From NCBI RefSeq assembly GCF_000720725.1, contig NZ_JOCQ01000004.1, forward strand, positions 109,472 to 173,471: a stretch of 64,000 nucleotides of DNA, written 5' to 3'. Both the position numbers and the translations under genes were made by a program. Shown here one piece after another: positions 7,795-15,423 of this stretch (positions within the stretch are counted from its first letter, which is position 1; every line of letters starts with the position of its first letter). Below the pieces are notes generated by a model. That model searched no databases. It worked only from the letters and a program-made list of their open reading frames with translations, and was not told where the DNA came from. The stretch comes from Streptomyces rimosus subsp. rimosus (GTDB taxonomy: Bacteria; Actinomycetota; Actinomycetes; Streptomycetales; Streptomycetaceae).

Positions 7795-8436
7795 ATGACG
7801 ATTCGCTTTCGGCTGAGCAGCCACACCAAGGTGCACCATCTCATGGTCGACACACAGCGCACAGGAGAGCTGAAGTCCGGAGGCGTCGGATTTTCTCTCA
7901 TGCTGGACGCAACCGACCTGGCAGCCCTGCGCAAGGCTGTAGGTCCGGCCGATACCGTCATCGAGCTACAGCGTCAGCTCGACAACGCGCTGGGCGTCAA
8001 GGCGGAGCTGACGAAGGAGGTCGAGAGTCTGACCGGTGAGATGGCTAAGCTCAAGCAGAAGCTGGCGGATGAGACTGAAGCGCACAAGGTTTGCGATGCC
8101 ATGGCGGACCAGGCGAATCGAGATGCGAGCAAAGAACATGTTCGCCAGTCCAAGGAAGTCGCCGAACTCAAGGAAAAGGTCAACAGTCTTCAGCAGGCCA
8201 AGAACATTCTCGACGATCGTTGTAAGCGGCTGTCCGAGCAGAACCGGCGCCTGTCCACTCCCGCGCCTATCCCTTTTGGCCTGCTGACCAACCGGACGGC
8301 CTCCTGCGGCTCCACGATCCTTCATCGGAAGTATGAGAAGACGCTCGCGGAGTTGAAGATTGCACGTGCTGATGCGGAGAGCAGTAAGACTGCCTATCAG
8401 GAGCTGCTGACCAAGTGGCTGGCGGGGAACAAGTGA
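7795..8436 (+). CDS. Coiled-coil protein, function unknown
   Basis: 213 aa. An N-terminal globular part (residues 1-55) is followed by a long heptad-rich stretch (about 60-155, for example LTKEVESLTGEMAKLKQKLA) and a second helical end (170-213). Codon third positions are less G/C-biased than in neighbours, and the gene contains several AAG-rich segments. Probably a cytoplasmic oligomer. ATG follows a gagaggtacacc site. Its stop overlaps the next start (TGATG). Confidence 0.7.
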   Translation: MTIRFRLSSHTKVHHLMVDTQRTGELKSGGVGFSLMLDATDLAALRKAVGPADTVIELQRQLDNALGVKAELTKEVESLTGEMAKLKQKLADETEAHKVCDAMADQANRDASKEHVRQSKEVAELKEKVNSLQQAKNILDDRCKRLSEQNRRLSTPAPIPFGLLTNRTASCGSTILHRKYEKTLAELKIARADAESSKTAYQELLTKWLAGNK

Positions 8437-8555
8437 TGACCCAGAGCGCCACCGTCTGCGCCTGCGGCTACGAAATCGGCGAAGACGAAGAGCGTGAATA
8501 CATCGACGACGAAGTCCTGTGCTCAGTATGCCGAATTGAGCCCTTCGCTGCTTAG
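8436..8555 (+). CDS. 39-aa four-cysteine protein
   Basis: Begins MTQSATVCACGYEIGEDEE. CAC at residues 8-10 and CSVC near residues 29-32 make a mini zinc ribbon with a very acidic middle. ATG overlaps the stop of the coiled-coil gene; the stop is followed by a ggaga ribosome site for the next gene. Too short for a confident family. Confidence 0.6.
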   Translation: MTQSATVCACGYEIGEDEEREYIDDEVLCSVCRIEPFAA

Positions 8556-8562
8556 GAGACCC

Positions 8563-9012
8563 GTGAGCAAGCTGACCAAGCAGATGATTGTCCCTGGCCA
8601 GGTCTGGGCCGACAAGGACAGGCGCCGGCAGGGACGCACCGTCCTTGTTGACAAGGTCGACGACTACTACGTACACGTCACTACGCTGACCAATAGCCTC
8701 CGAACCCAGTCCCAGGTGGACGCAGGCCGCCACCAGTTGGACAAGCGCAACTTGACGTCCAAGGTCTTGCGCAGCCGCTTTGGCTCCGACTGCTACCGCC
8801 TGCTGAGCCAGGACAAGGTCGCGGTGCTCCAGTTCCCGTATGCCTGCGCTAACGGCCAGCCGCATAAGTGGCTGCCTGTGCAGACGTTCCTCTCCAGCCT
8901 GCCGCACGCTGAGGTCGTCCTGGTCTGCCAGCGGCTCGACTGCCTGGCACATACCATCCGACGCAGCCGCTACGTCACGGACGCGGTCCTCCCCGGCGAG
9001 CTGGCCGCATGA
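8563..9012 (+). CDS. Protein of unknown function (149 aa)
   Basis: GTG 8563 is chosen because taggagacccgtg gives a proper ribosome site; the frame opens earlier at a GTG (8494) without one. Starts VSKLTKQMIVPGQVWADKDR; the segment PGQVWADKDRRRQGRTVLV looks like a small beta-barrel of the kind seen in MazF/KOW-like or PemK-like folds, but catalytic residues cannot be assigned. Overlaps the next gene by ATGA. Confidence 0.65.
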   Translation: MSKLTKQMIVPGQVWADKDRRRQGRTVLVDKVDDYYVHVTTLTNSLRTQSQVDAGRHQLDKRNLTSKVLRSRFGSDCYRLLSQDKVAVLQFPYACANGQPHKWLPVQTFLSSLPHAEVVLVCQRLDCLAHTIRRSRYVTDAVLPGELAA

Positions 9013-9233
9013 GGCAGGTCGACGAGGACGCGGCTGAGGTCTTTCGAGTGGTCCGCATCGTCACGTACAGGAACGGCGGTCGACGCCGATTCTGCTACGG
9101 CCCCTACCCCACCATGCCCTCCGCGAAGGGAGCCCGGTCCGTGCTGCAACGAGATCGTCCCCGCTCCTGGGAGGGCGCGGCCTCCTACGACTACGAGATA
9201 CAGCGTGCGACCACTCAGTGGGAGACCGTGTGA
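9009..9233 (+). CDS. 74-aa protein of unknown function
   Basis: Basic at the start and aromatic in the middle (RRRFCYGPYPTMPSAKGAR). ATGA overlap with the previous gene and GTGTGA overlap with the RuvC-like gene show translational coupling. No family recognised. Confidence 0.6.
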   Translation: MRQVDEDAAEVFRVVRIVTYRNGGRRRFCYGPYPTMPSAKGARSVLQRDRPRSWEGAASYDYEIQRATTQWETV

Positions 9234-9796
9234 CGTATGCGTTCGTCGGGATCGACCAGTCCTACAGCGGTTTCGGCTTCGCGGTCTACTGCCATCCGAG
9301 CGAGATATATCAGACCAAGACCGGCAAGTGGGAAGCCGCGAAATTCGCGTCCCAGAGTGATCGGCTCACCAAGATCTTCCGCGACGTTCAGATGATGCTT
9401 TCCAGCGTCCATTGCGCTTTCGGAGGAATAGAAGCCGTGGCGATGGAAGGCTACTCCCACGGATCGAAGTTCCAGCGCGAAACCCTCGGAGAACTCGGGG
9501 GAGCAGTCAAGCTAGCCATCACCGAGATAGCCGGCGTCTACTCCTGGCGCCACCCCATCATCGTCCCTCCGCCCACCCTCAAGAAGTACGTCACCGGAAA
9601 GGGCACGGCCACCAAGCAGGAGATGCTCGACACCGTAGCCCGCCGCTACGGAGCCACCTTCTACGACGACAACTTGGCCGACGCCTACGCTCTGGCCCGC
9701 GTCGCCTGCTCCGTGTACACCGGCAAGGGAAGCAAGGATGAGCTAGCCGCCCTGGAGAAACTCAAGAGCCCGACCAGGCTCAAAACAGTGGCATGA
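9230..9796 (+). CDS. RuvC-like Holliday junction resolvase
   Basis: 188 aa from GTG 9230 overlapping the previous stop (a GTG at 9218 is also open). RNase H-fold acidic residues can be seen in order: FVGIDQSYSG (first Asp), AVAMEGYSHG (Glu) and DDNLADAYALARVA (Asp near the C-terminus). This is the pattern of RuvC and phage RuvC-like resolvases that cut four-way DNA junctions before packaging. Closes the recombination block and is followed by a terminator. Confidence 0.85.
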   Translation: MTYAFVGIDQSYSGFGFAVYCHPSEIYQTKTGKWEAAKFASQSDRLTKIFRDVQMMLSSVHCAFGGIEAVAMEGYSHGSKFQRETLGELGGAVKLAITEIAGVYSWRHPIIVPPPTLKKYVTGKGTATKQEMLDTVARRYGATFYDDNLADAYALARVACSVYTGKGSKDELAALEKLKSPTRLKTVA

Positions 9797-9800
9797 ACAG

Positions 9801-9826
9801 AAGGCCCTCGCGCCAGCGGGGGCCTT
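9801..9826 (+). terminator. Intrinsic terminator after the recombination block
   Basis: Stem aaggccctcgc (9801-9811) with gcgggggcctt (9816-9826), 11 pairs including one G-T, 4-nt loop, then tcgctatt. Ends the early operon that runs from the RecA-like gene. Confidence 0.8.
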
Positions 9827-9906
9827 CGCTATTACCACAATGAGAAAACGCCTACCTACCCTCGATAGCGAATAACAAGCGGCTGCCGAGGGCGCAGGAG
9901 GCCACC

Positions 9907-10197
9907 TTGAGCGAGCACATCATTTCGTCCGGCCAGTTCCCCACCATGGGCAAGTCGATGGCTCTGGCGAGCACCTACGTCCAGCCACAGGGCGGCACGC
10001 CCGTCAAGAAGAAGGGCAACGCCAAGGGGGGCAGTGCCTATCCCGAGCACGCCACCGGCATTAAGGCCCGCAAGCTCGACCGCGTCGGCATCGGCGCCAT
10101 TCGTGCCGACCGCCACGTCTCCAATGTGCCCATCGCTAGCGCTACCGGTCGCAACGTCAAGATCATGCCGACCAAGTTCTGCACGGATGGTAAGTAA
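9907..10197 (+). CDS. 96-aa protein of unknown function (small-protein cluster, first gene)
   Basis: TTG start with an aggagg site 5 bp upstream. Glycine- and lysine-rich with a low-complexity centre (GGTPVKKKGNAKGG), likely flexible and nucleic-acid- or virion-associated. Its stop overlaps the next ATG. First of seven small genes between the recombination block and the endolysin. Confidence 0.6.
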   Translation: MSEHIISSGQFPTMGKSMALASTYVQPQGGTPVKKKGNAKGGSAYPEHATGIKARKLDRVGIGAIRADRHVSNVPIASATGRNVKIMPTKFCTDGK

Positions 10198-10391
10198 TGC
10201 TCCCCGCCATTCTCGGCGCCGCCCGCGCTGTGCTGCCCACCCTCGCCCGGTCCGCAGCGCCAGCAGCCGCAGGTGCCAACACATCACGCGTGCTGAGCGC
10301 TGCCCAATTCGGCGCCGCGGCGGCCAGCTCGTCCTCCGACGAGACGCAGCCCGCGCCGCAGGAGGAATCCAACCCCGTCTACAACCGCTAG
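10197..10391 (+). CDS. 64-aa alanine-rich amphipathic protein
   Basis: MLPAILGAARAVLPTLARSA is a positively charged amphipathic/hydrophobic helix, followed by Ala/Ser-rich sequence and an acidic C-terminus (SSSSDETQPAPQEESNPVYN). The helix looks membrane-active or peptide-like. ATG overlaps the previous stop. Function unknown. Confidence 0.6.
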   Translation: MLPAILGAARAVLPTLARSAAPAAAGANTSRVLSAAQFGAAAASSSSDETQPAPQEESNPVYNR

Positions 10392-10400
10392 GAGCACCCA

Positions 10401-10724
10401 ATGTCGCAGATTGCCTTCGGCTCCGGCGTCCTCAACGGCAGTCAGTTCGGAAAGGTGAGCCGGGAGGTTGCCGGAATGCAGTCCGGCACTCAGCCCATGG
10501 AACGCACTTCCGCCGTCGGCAACATCGTCGGCGGCCTGACCGGCGCCGACAGCACCTACGCCTCCGGCGTCCTCGCCCGCATCGCCGACATCCAGACCGA
10601 GGCCCGCACCCGCGGCATGACCCCCGAGCAGGTCGTCCAGCGACGCCAGCGCGACCAGACCGGCTCCAACACCGTCACCCGCTACGCCGGGTCCAACCCC
10701 GTCCGCAACACACAGGTGGGCTGA
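10401..10724 (+). CDS. 107-aa protein of unknown function
   Basis: Gly/Ser/Thr-rich with a helical C-terminal half (GVLARIADIQTEARTRGMTP). Good ribosome site (taggagcaccc). Ends with SNPVRNTQVG; the preceding protein ends with a similar NPVYN motif, hinting at related tails. Its stop overlaps the next ATG. Confidence 0.6.
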   Translation: MSQIAFGSGVLNGSQFGKVSREVAGMQSGTQPMERTSAVGNIVGGLTGADSTYASGVLARIADIQTEARTRGMTPEQVVQRRQRDQTGSNTVTRYAGSNPVRNTQVG

Positions 10725-11206
10725 TGAGCGACATCCTCTACTCCACGCCCTACCAGCTCCCCGGCGCCGGCAGCTCCGTCGTCGGCGGAGGCGGCAGCAC
10801 CACCATCACTGGCGCCCGCGACATCTCGATTGCCCGCGGCCGACTCTCCGCGCCACGCCTGGGCGAGGCCGAATACCCCGACGGCCTTCTCGGTACCGTC
10901 ACGTCCCGCCGCTCCGACCGGCTCGCCAACAACAGCACGCGCACCGCCGAACGCAACAATGCCCGCCCCTACACCCGAGGCGTCCACAAAGGCTCTCGTC
11001 TCGCCCCTGACGATTACCACTGGCCCTCCGGTTTCGGGCCGATGACCGGCATTGAGCACCAGATGCGCGGACAGCGATGGACCGCCCAGGGAAGCCCGGA
11101 AGGCAACCACCTGGCCCACGAAGGCAAGTACTCCGCCACCCCCGACCCTGAGCAGACCGCCGAGCGCCTCCAGGCCCTGCGCGCCCTGCTCCCCACCTGG
11201 AGGTAG
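10724..11206 (+). CDS. 160-aa protein of unknown function
   Basis: ATG in the ATGA overlap with the previous gene (the frame is open further upstream but that part is out-of-frame shadow of the neighbours). Glycine-rich N-terminus (SSVVGGGGSTTITGARDIS), basic centre, and a C-terminal helix (EQTAERLQALRALLPTWR). No transmembrane segment and no enzyme motif. Likely structural or virion-associated; this is inference from position only. Confidence 0.6.
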   Translation: MSDILYSTPYQLPGAGSSVVGGGGSTTITGARDISIARGRLSAPRLGEAEYPDGLLGTVTSRRSDRLANNSTRTAERNNARPYTRGVHKGSRLAPDDYHWPSGFGPMTGIEHQMRGQRWTAQGSPEGNHLAHEGKYSATPDPEQTAERLQALRALLPTWR

Positions 11207-11208
11207 CC

Positions 11209-11424
11209 GTGGAGTACGCACCCCGCCCCTGGTCCACCGCCCGCGAGCAACAGGTCGACGACATGCTCGCCGCGATGTGCGAACCCGTTCCCGAAGGCCC
11301 CTGGCGAGCCCCGCAGCCCCAATTCGGCATCCACGGTCAGCGCAAGATCAGCCCCACCCTCGACGATGCCCTGGCCGTCGATTCCGTCTACCCACCGCCC
11401 CGCAAGGACCCCCATGCCGGATAA
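11209..11424 (+). CDS. 71-aa protein of unknown function
   Basis: GTG start 2 bp after the previous stop, with gaggtagcc upstream. Starts MEYAPRPWSTAREQQVDDML (GTG read as Met); a short helix followed by Pro-rich sequence. Overlaps the next gene by 11 nt. Confidence 0.55.
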   Translation: MEYAPRPWSTAREQQVDDMLAAMCEPVPEGPWRAPQPQFGIHGQRKISPTLDDALAVDSVYPPPRKDPHAG

Positions 11425-11623
11425 GGACGCCCAGAAGCAACCGCTCAGCCTCTTCGACCGCCGGCGCTCCGGCCGAGGCGACAACGTCAAGTTCACCGTC
11501 GACAGCGACAGATTGCTCGCCCAGTCGCGGCTCGCCAACGTCTTCAACGACCGCTCGCTGCTGGGCTCGAAGAAACGTCTCACCCCACCGATACCGCGCA
11601 CCAAGAAGCCGGAGGCCCCCTGA
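11414..11623 (+). CDS. 69-aa basic protein of unknown function
   Basis: Begins MPDKDAQKQPLSLFDRRRSG and is rich in Lys/Arg with a Pro-rich end. ATG 11414 lies inside the end of the upstream gene; its stop overlaps the next ATG (TGATGG). No family recognised. Confidence 0.55.
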   Translation: MPDKDAQKQPLSLFDRRRSGRGDNVKFTVDSDRLLAQSRLANVFNDRSLLGSKKRLTPPIPRTKKPEAP

Positions 11624-11850
11624 TGGCATACGTCCCCCGCGGCCCGCTCACCGATGAACTCGCGTACGGCCTGAGCGACGCCACGGTCCGAAAGGCCAAC
11701 CCCAACCGCGGCGGCCATGTAGAGCGCCTCACCGAAGACAGCCGCGACCGCACCCTCGAACCCCGGCTTTTCGGAGGCCAGGGACTCAGCGACGCCGGCG
11801 CCGCAGCACACCTCACCCCCTACCCGGAGCGCTCCCACCGCTACGCCTGA
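11623..11850 (+). CDS. 75-aa protein of unknown function
   Basis: Begins MAYVPRGPLTDELAYGLSDA. Arg-rich and apparently disordered in the second half (YPERSHRYA end). Last of the small-protein cluster; the endolysin starts 19 bp downstream, so the cluster is expressed with the lysis genes. Confidence 0.55.
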   Translation: MAYVPRGPLTDELAYGLSDATVRKANPNRGGHVERLTEDSRDRTLEPRLFGGQGLSDAGAAAHLTPYPERSHRYA

Positions 11851-11869
11851 CACCACGAAAGAGAGACCT

Positions 11870-13171
11870 ATGGGCACACGCTGGATACCCGGCGCCGAGC
11901 GCCTCGGAGACGGCAGCATCGGCGGAGACATGGACACCCCCGGACTGCCGCCCCGCGTCGTCTGGCACAGCACCGAAAGCGGCTCCGGCGACGACGCCTT
12001 CCGTAACGTCGGCGACTACCTCATCAACATCGGTGCCGAGCCTCACATCCTCTACGACCCCGTCACCGATCGCATCGGCCAGTACGGACCACTCGACGAA
12101 TCCGCGCGAGCCCTACGCAACGACGGCTCCAGTCGCACCAACCGAACCGGGCGCGTCTGTATCCAGATTGAGGTACTGGCCAGGGCAGCCAATCCCTTTA
12201 CCAGTTACTGGCGACCGGGACCGAACTTCCGCGCCCTCATGGCAGCCATCCGGAGCTGGGGCGTCCCCGACACCTTCCCCATGGGTGCTCCGCCGGCCTA
12301 CCCCGGAGGCTCCCGACGTACGCGCTCCGTCTGGCTCTACGAAGGCGGCCATTACTGCCACGCAAATGTTCCCGGTAACGATCACGGCGACCCTGGCTGC
12401 ATTTCTGCGGCCCGACTCTTTGCTGCGGCCGGCGGGGGAGGGAGCAAGCCCACCGGCCGGACGTGGATTGTGCGCGCTGGGCAGACCATGGCAGGCATCG
12501 CCGCGGCCGTCGGCATCTCCCTGGCCTCGCTGATCGGCGCCAACCCTCAGGTTCATAACCCCAACGTGATCAAGCCCGGCCAGGAGCTGCACCTGCCAGA
12601 TGGTGCCAAGCCGCAGCCAGACCCGCCCACCACACCCAGTAAGCCGCCGGGCGGCGGAGGCGGGGGAGGAGGCATCGGCCATTACCGGGTCGTCATCGGC
12701 GGGTACAGCTACGGGCCCGGCGCCTACGGCAGCCACGTTACCCGCGTCGGCCAGGCCCTCGTCCGCCGCGGTTTCGGCAGCTATTACTCCGTTGGACCTG
12801 GCCCTCGCTGGACCGATGCCGATACCCGCGCGTACGCCGCTTTCCAGCGCTCCCTTGGGCACACCGGTGTCGCTGCCGACGGCATTCCCGGTCCGGCCAC
12901 GTTGCGCGTCCTCCTTGGCTCCGGCAGCAGCTCCAGCTCGTATCCGGGCCGCGCAGCAGTCCGCTACGGAGCCAGTGGCCCCCAGGTGCTGGCCGTCGAC
13001 AAGGCTCTGCTCCGCAAGGGCTATGGACGCTACCTCTCTTACGGCCCTTCGAGCTTTTATGGAAAGACAACCCGAGCCGGGGTCAAGGCATTTCAGAAGA
13101 ACCAGGGATGGTACGGCACCGACGCTGACGGAAACGTCGGGCCGATCACATGGCGGAGGCTAATGCAGTGA
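11870..13171 (+). CDS. Modular endolysin: amidase + LysM + two peptidoglycan-binding domains
   Basis: 433 aa. Cuts host peptidoglycan at lysis. Residues 1-190: N-acetylmuramoyl-L-alanine amidase (Amidase_2/PGRP fold) with VVWHSTESG (H33 zinc ligand) and the C-terminal zinc and catalytic set in GNDHGDPGC. Residues about 195-243: LysM (RTWIVRAGQTMAGIAAAVG, then PQVHNPNVIKPGQELHLP). A poly-Gly linker (about 258-267) is followed by two PG_binding_1 repeats (about 270-350 and 358-433, ending GNVGPITWRRLMQ). No signal peptide, so export depends on the holin. Having both LysM and two PG-binding repeats is unusually many wall anchors for one lysin. Confidence 0.92.
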   Translation: MGTRWIPGAERLGDGSIGGDMDTPGLPPRVVWHSTESGSGDDAFRNVGDYLINIGAEPHILYDPVTDRIGQYGPLDESARALRNDGSSRTNRTGRVCIQIEVLARAANPFTSYWRPGPNFRALMAAIRSWGVPDTFPMGAPPAYPGGSRRTRSVWLYEGGHYCHANVPGNDHGDPGCISAARLFAAAGGGGSKPTGRTWIVRAGQTMAGIAAAVGISLASLIGANPQVHNPNVIKPGQELHLPDGAKPQPDPPTTPSKPPGGGGGGGGIGHYRVVIGGYSYGPGAYGSHVTRVGQALVRRGFGSYYSVGPGPRWTDADTRAYAAFQRSLGHTGVAADGIPGPATLRVLLGSGSSSSSYPGRAAVRYGASGPQVLAVDKALLRKGYGRYLSYGPSSFYGKTTRAGVKAFQKNQGWYGTDADGNVGPITWRRLMQ

Positions 13172-13392
13172 ACGATTACATCAAGAAGAATCCGATCCTC
13201 ACCCGAACTCTGGTGGTGGGCCTCCTGACTGCCCTGGTGCACTTTGTGCCGGGCCTGGCAGGCGTAGAGGCGAACGAGGCTGTCATCGGCGGTCTCAATA
13301 CGCTGCTCGTCCTCATCGTCGGCCTGGAATCCCGCACCAAGGTCACGGCCAACCAGCACGTGGTCGTCGATGCACGCGACAGCCAGCAGTAA
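13168..13392 (+). CDS. Probable holin (membrane protein)
   Basis: 74 aa from GTG 13168, which overlaps the endolysin stop and has cggagg 8 bp upstream (an in-frame ATG at 13150 is less likely). Hydrophobic helices at about TLVVGLLTALVHFVPGLAGV and AVIGGLNTLLVLIVGLES, with a charged C-terminus: two membrane spans, the size and position expected for an actinophage holin. Identity is inferred from topology and from coupling to the endolysin. Confidence 0.75.
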   Translation: MNDYIKKNPILTRTLVVGLLTALVHFVPGLAGVEANEAVIGGLNTLLVLIVGLESRTKVTANQHVVVDARDSQQ

Positions 13393-13404
13393 CACTCACG
13401 ATTA

Positions 13405-13449
13405 CGGCTACGGAACAATGCAGGCAGCAAGCGTATTGTTCCGTAGCCG
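13405..13449 (+). terminator. 15-bp perfect inverted repeat after the lysis genes
   Basis: cggctacggaacaat (13405-13419) is an exact reverse complement of attgttccgtagccg (13435-13449) with a 15-nt loop. No T-run follows, so it could be a factor-dependent terminator, an RNA-processing stem, or an operator for the methyltransferase gene 19 bp downstream. Confidence 0.6.
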
Positions 13450-13467
13450 GTTCGCGAAGGGAAAAAC

Positions 13468-14574
13468 ATGACCCACACTGAGCACAACTTCACCGCACTG
13501 GAGATATGCGCCGGAGCCGGAGGGCAGGCACTCGGACTGCACCAGGCAGGCTTCCGCCACCACGCACTGATCGAGATCGACAAGCACGCGTGCGAGGCGC
13601 AGCGCTAACGCCTGCCCCTGCGCACGCGTGCTTACCACGCGTGCGAGACACTGAAGCTCAACGTCACGGAGAAGAATGGCTGGGACGACTGCCGGATCAT
13701 CACAGCTGACCTGACGAAGCTCGACCCAGCAGAGCTGGCCCTGGAACCCGGCACGCTCGACCTGCTGGCCGGTGGAGTGCCGTGCCCGCCCTTCTCAGCC
13801 GCGGGCAAGCAGCTGGGCCCGGATGACGAGCGCGATCTCTTCCCCACAATGCTCGACCTGGTGAGCTACCTGAAGCCCAAGGCCGTCATGATCGAGAATG
13901 TACGCGGCCTGCTCGAACCGCCGCGGAAGTTCCAGCGCTACCGCGACGATGTGATCAAGACCCGCCTCCTTGCCGAGGGCTACGTCATCTGCGATTGGCG
14001 AGTCGTCAAGGCGTGCGATTACGGAGTACCTCAGCTCAGGCCGCGCTCGATCCTCATAGCCATGCAGCCGCAGTTCGCTGCCCATTTCACCTGGCCGACG
14101 CCCGAGCGGGGCGAGCAGGTGACGGTGGCGAAGGCGCTCGCGCCAACGATGAGGAAGCGCTTCGGCGACTCATCGGCTGGCAAGAAGGCGTACGCGCGCT
14201 GGCACAAAGCCGCCAGCACAGGCATAGCCCCCACCCTCGTGGGCGGGTCCAAGAAGCATGGAGGCGCCGACCTCGGCCCCACCCGGGCACGGGCCGCCTG
14301 GCGCAAACTCGGAATCGACGCCCGCAGCGTCGCCGATGACCCCGAGGCCACGAAGAACTCGGCCCGTGACCTCTACAGCACGGACAAGGACGGCCAGCCG
14401 ATCGGCCCGAGACTGACCGTCGCTCAAGCCGCGATCATCCAAGGCTTCCCCGCCCACTGGCGTTTCGCTGGCCGTAAGACAACGGCCTACCGACAGGTCG
14501 GTAACGCCTTCCCGCCGCCGGTCGCCCGAGCTGTCGGCAAGCACATCATCGCTGCTCTGGAGAAGGGGAACTAG
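13468..14574 (+). pseudogene. C5-cytosine DNA methyltransferase interrupted by an in-frame stop
   Basis: Residues before the stop read LEICAGAGGQALGLHQAGF (SAM-binding motif I) and ALIEIDKHACE. TAA at 13606-13608 stops the frame after 46 codons. The same frame then resumes with ACETLKLNV, the catalytic GGVPCPPFSAAG (Cys nucleophile), MIENVRGL (ENV motif), YGVPQLRPR (QxRxR) and the closing YRQVGNAFPPPVA. Everything needed for a full enzyme (about 350 aa) is present except that a 51-bp in-frame insertion bounded by direct repeats carries the stop. A downstream GTG (13777) could start a product with the catalytic Cys but without motif I. Likely inactive; a self-methylating or anti-restriction enzyme originally. 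Confidence 0.88.
13585..13647 (+). repeat. 51-bp insertion flanked by 12-bp direct repeats inside the methyltransferase
   Basis: cacgcgtgcgag occurs at 13585-13596 and again at 13636-13647, exactly 51 bp apart. The core palindrome cacgcgtg occurs a third time at 13623-13630. Between them gcgcag ... ctgcgc can pair, so with the palindromes the segment folds into a long imperfect hairpin containing the TAA. Removing one repeat plus the interval restores the family-like reading DKHACETLKLNV. Confidence 0.85.
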
Positions 14575-14597
14575 TTCCGCTGTACTGAGCGGCTAAC

Positions 14598-14628
14598 AGT
14601 GCCCCGGCTAACTCCAGGCCGGGGCACT
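14598..14628 (+). terminator. Intrinsic terminator after the methyltransferase
   Basis: Perfect 11-bp stem agtgccccggc (14598-14608) / gccggggcact (14618-14628), 9-nt loop, followed by tccttaccctc. Confidence 0.82.
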
Positions 14629-14694
14629 TCCTTACCCTCAAATTAACTTCGGAGGGAGAGCCGAAGCGCCCTGTCCCCAACGAATGGGAACTGT

Positions 14695-15270
14695 ATGCGC
14701 AAGCTCGCCCTCGCCCTGATCCCCGCCGTCCTCGTCACCGCTGCCACCACCGAGCAGGCCGCGGCACGAGGAACCAGCTCCACGCGATACCACATGGTCA
14801 CGACGACGAAGACCACGCTGGCCGCCCGGACCTACACCATCCGCTCTGGCGACACCCTCAGCAGCATCGCCCAGGACCAGCTCGGTGACGCCTCCAAGTG
14901 GCAGGCTCTCTACCGCGACAACCGCGCCACCATCGGCCCCAACCCCAGCCTGATCTATCCAGGTCAGAAGCTGCGGCTCGCCGTCGGCACGGCTCCGAAG
15001 CCCAAGCCCACCCCGCACGAACGTGGCAATTCCACCACCACGTGGGACCGCCTCGCCCAGTGCGAATCCGGCGGCAATTGGCACATCAACACCAGCAACG
15101 GCTTCTACGGCGGCCTCCAGTTCACCCTCACGACCTGGCGGGCCTTCGGCGGCACGGGAATGCCGCACAACGCCAGCAAGGCCGAGCAGATCCGAATCGC
15201 CGAAAAGGCGCTTCACGGTCAGGGACCGGGCGCCTGGCCCGTCTGCTCCTACAAGGCAGGTATGCGTTAG
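14695..15270 (+). CDS. Secreted LysM + Rpf-like transglycosylase
   Basis: 191 aa. Signal peptide at residues 1-25 (MRKLALALIPAVLVTAA, A-X-A cleavage near AAARG). LysM at about 46-96 (YTIRSGDTLSSIAQDQLG, then PGQKLRL). Residues about 115-190 form a transglycosylase-like/resuscitation-promoting-factor domain: WDRLAQCESGGNWHINTSNG with the catalytic Glu at 124, then GFYGGLQF and a final cysteine (VCSYKAGMR) likely paired with C123. It cleaves peptidoglycan outside the membrane. Host-like domain order suggests capture from a Streptomyces. It has its own terminators on both sides, so it is expressed independently, perhaps in the lysogen. Confidence 0.9.
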   Translation: MRKLALALIPAVLVTAATTEQAAARGTSSTRYHMVTTTKTTLAARTYTIRSGDTLSSIAQDQLGDASKWQALYRDNRATIGPNPSLIYPGQKLRLAVGTAPKPKPTPHERGNSTTTWDRLAQCESGGNWHINTSNGFYGGLQFTLTTWRAFGGTGMPHNASKAEQIRIAEKALHGQGPGAWPVCSYKAGMR

Positions 15271-15306
15271 TAGACTCACACCACTGACGGCCGTGGGCTT
15301 TCAGCA

Positions 15307-15349
15307 GAGAAGCCAGGTGACCTGGGGCAGACCGGGAGCCTGGCTTCTC
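15307..15349 (+). terminator. Intrinsic terminator-like hairpin after the transglycosylase gene
   Basis: Perfect 11-bp stem gagaagccagg (15307-15317) / cctggcttctc (15339-15349). The loop is long (21 nt) and the tail is weak (gcattc). Confidence 0.7.
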
Positions 15350-15423
15350 GCATTCACGCTAACAGCCTTCTCGCGGCAGCACTTAATTTGGGGTCACCAT
15401 AAAGAAAGACACCAGGAGACCCC

